The notes below the pieces were generated by a model that was given only the letters and a program-made list of their open reading frames with translations, did not search any database and was not told where the DNA came from. A DNA stretch of 5,942 nt. It comes from JBLMZW01 sp050259035. Its GTDB lineage: Bacteria; Bacillota; Syntrophomonadia; Syntrophomonadales; DTU052. The stretch spans positions 1-5,942 of the forward strand of contig JBLMZW010000220.1 of NCBI GenBank assembly GCA_050259035.1. Direction: 5' to 3'. The position numbers and the translations under genes were made by a program. Positions 4,553 to 5,942 of the stretch are shown here, piece by piece; position 1 is the first letter of the stretch, and each line of letters begins with the position of its first letter.

Positions 4553-5806
4553 TTACCGGATTTTAATGGCCTCAGTTTGCATCCCGTTTTGTTCAATTAT
4601 GGAGCTGGCTTTAACAGTTACTTCAATCGTCGGAAATATATCGTCCCATTGTTCCCCCACCTGACGCCATACCTCCGGCTGGGTACGGTGAACTATATTG
4701 CCCAGGCCCATAATATCTGAATTTAAGGCCTGAATCTTTTTTATGCTTAGATAGCATCTTCGTTCGATTTCCCGGTTAACCCGTTTAGTAATCACATCAT
4801 AATCCGTTTTATCTAACTTAAGCTCGCCGTCCTCCAACAAATCCCCGTTTCCATGTAAGGTTATTTCAAACCGTATGCGATTGCCATCAATGACTGGTTT
4901 AATCTTTGATTTGTTTTTACGAAATACATAGGATACATTCGTGGTCGAACTCTTGAATTTAACTGGGATTACACCCTCATCCGCTTTGCCGGTCAGTATT
5001 AAGAGCCCCTGTGTCTCCAGGGGGCTTAGCCAGCCTGTCAGCCGATCGCCTTTAAACACAGCCGAACCCTCAAAATTTACTACTTTCTTTAATGTCTTGT
5101 TTTCAGTCGAAGCCTTGTCTCCGCTTGAGCCTGATGAGACATTTTTAGCCGTTAATCCTTCCGGGGGAATGATTGGTTTAAGGTGGGGCATGACCGATTC
5201 CTTCCCCGGAGTCACCAGGTCATACAAGACCTGTCGTAAATCGGTTTTTACCACTTTTGAATTGCGGCCGGAACCCTTGGCTATTAATTTGGCTTCTTCA
5301 TCCGCGCTGGTGTTCTCCATTTCCGGGCGAATCTGAAGGGCATCTAAGGCCGAACCATTGGCAACAACTACCCAGGTTCGCATTCGTAAGCCCCGGTGGC
5401 GCATGCAGAAATCCATAACTTCTTTTATCCCATCTCGGGCCAGACTTTCACCAATGACGAAGACCTGGACATGACTTAGGAATAACTGCCGGGGGATGCG
5501 ATCGTTCCAGTTGCGTACCGCATCATAAACCGTTTTGCCTTCCAGTGAGACTACTATTTGCTGCTCGTTGCCTTTGGAAGGGGCTCCGGTACCCATTACT
5601 GAACTTCCACTAGGCTTTGCAGGCAAAGATGCCAGAATGCTAACCCGGTACCCGGGCTGTCCGTTGTAAATTATCCGGTCGAAACCCATTCCGGTATTAA
5701 TACTAATATCCTGAACCTCTCTTCGGTTCCAACACCCGCCAAGAAACAATGGTATGAGACATATTAGAATTATGATTATGATTGATTTCTTACTGGCTAT
5801 TCGCAT
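4553..5806 (-). CDS. gerC: Ger(x)C family spore germination lipoprotein
   Basis: It is the C subunit of a nutrient germinant receptor, a lipoprotein on the outer face of the spore inner membrane that works with GerA-type and GerB-type subunits. Starting at ATG 5806, the product has 417 residues. It opens MRIASKKS, then a long Ile/Leu stretch ending in the lipobox LGGC, with lipidated Cys25, and WNRREVQDISINTGMGFD. The N-terminal domain includes RQLFLSHVQVFVIGESLA (106-123). A low-complexity Ser/Gly/Lys linker (about 214-241) leads to NFEGSAVFKGDRLTGWLS (244-261) and the C-terminal domain, ending FPTIEVTVKAS and a short tail. An upstream TTG at 5842 would add 12 residues but has no Shine-Dalgarno sequence and would place charged residues before the signal peptide, so ATG is preferred. 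The start overlaps the GerAB-like stop by 17 bases. Last gene of its operon. Confidence 0.93.
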   Translation of the reverse strand: MRIASKKSIIIIILICLIPLFLGGCWNRREVQDISINTGMGFDRIIYNGQPGYRVSILASLPAKPSGSSVMGTGAPSKGNEQQIVVSLEGKTVYDAVRNWNDRIPRQLFLSHVQVFVIGESLARDGIKEVMDFCMRHRGLRMRTWVVVANGSALDALQIRPEMENTSADEEAKLIAKGSGRNSKVVKTDLRQVLYDLVTPGKESVMPHLKPIIPPEGLTAKNVSSGSSGDKASTENKTLKKVVNFEGSAVFKGDRLTGWLSPLETQGLLILTGKADEGVIPVKFKSSTTNVSYVFRKNKSKIKPVIDGNRIRFEITLHGNGDLLEDGELKLDKTDYDVITKRVNREIERRCYLSIKKIQALNSDIMGLGNIVHRTQPEVWRQVGEQWDDIFPTIEVTVKASSIIEQNGMQTEAIKIR

Positions 5807-5942
5807 CCGGCTTATCTTCTTTCTTTCGAAGTAAGGCAACAAGTAAAATCAAGGTTGGGAGCACCAGTTCAATTATTAAGGCCTCATAGGGCCATACCTT
5901 AATCAAGTAACTCGACTGACGCAAATAGGTATTGTAGTATAA
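5790..5942 (-). CDS. C-terminal fragment of a GerAB-type spore germination permease
   Basis: An open frame enters from the right edge of the window and ends at TAA (5792-5790), giving 50 visible residues. It holds one hydrophobic segment (ALIIELVLPTLILLVALL) followed by a basic, polar tail (RKKEDKPDANSQ). This is how GerB/GerAB permeases of the amino-acid transporter superfamily end: a last membrane helix and a short cytoplasmic tail. The preceding YLIKVWPYE also fits. The strongest support is context: gerA-type operons run A-B-C, and this frame directly precedes and overlaps the Ger(x)C gene by 17 bases, which suggests translational coupling. The fragment is too short to say which germinant receptor it belongs to. 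The fragment is cut by the window edge, not by mutation, as far as can be seen. Confidence 0.75.
   Translation of the reverse strand, partial: LYYNTYLRQSSYLIKVWPYEALIIELVLPTLILLVALLRKKEDKPDANSQ

Noticed and set aside
4941..5336. 131-residue plus-strand frame inside gerC
   Set aside because: It is antisense to a well-recognised Ger(x)C gene, and its Ser/Pro-rich composition is typical of a shadow frame.

Overview
The window looks like chromosomal DNA of an endospore-forming Firmicute, most likely an anaerobic Clostridia or Negativicutes type. The evidence is a Ger(x)C germinant-receptor lipoprotein with the tail of a GerAB-type permease, strong GGAGG-like ribosome binding sites, an EpsC-type serine acetyltransferase, a PdxS of the DXP-independent vitamin B6 route, and an IscR-like Rrf2 regulator. 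I cannot fix the genus from sequence alone. Everything reads as intact, ordinary chromosome: I see no transposase, integrase, CRISPR array, rRNA or tRNA.

Layout. Bases 1-828 (+) are the 3' part of a serine O-acetyltransferase gene whose start lies left of the window; it ends at a strong intrinsic terminator (854-881). A 240-base gap carries a probable sigma-A promoter and leader for pdxS (1069-1971, +, GTG start). A four-helix membrane protein of unknown function (2019-2519) and thiI (2587-3744) follow on the same strand with no terminator between them, so pdxS, the membrane gene and thiI are probably one transcript, ended by an imperfect hairpin with a T-run (3789-3831). A 171-base gap holds that terminator, two dyad symmetries and a probable promoter, then an Rrf2-family regulator (3916-4359, +). 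A 193-base convergent gap follows. The right end is on the minus strand: a GerAB-like permease tail (5942-5790, running off the window) overlaps the start of a Ger(x)C lipoprotein gene (5806-4553).

How the genes may work together. The left two thirds have a sulfur and PLP theme: O-acetylserine for cysteine synthesis, PLP synthesis (cysteine synthase and cysteine desulfurases both need PLP), sulfur transfer to tRNA by ThiI, and a cysteine-bearing Rrf2 regulator of the kind that senses Fe-S or cysteine status. The expected partners PdxT, CysK and a cysteine desulfurase are not in the window, so this link is an inference. The germination genes on the right are unrelated and oppositely oriented.

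No clear new system is present. The most interesting unknowns are the membrane protein between pdxS and thiI, the repeat and hairpin just before thiI, and the two dyads upstream of the Rrf2 gene.
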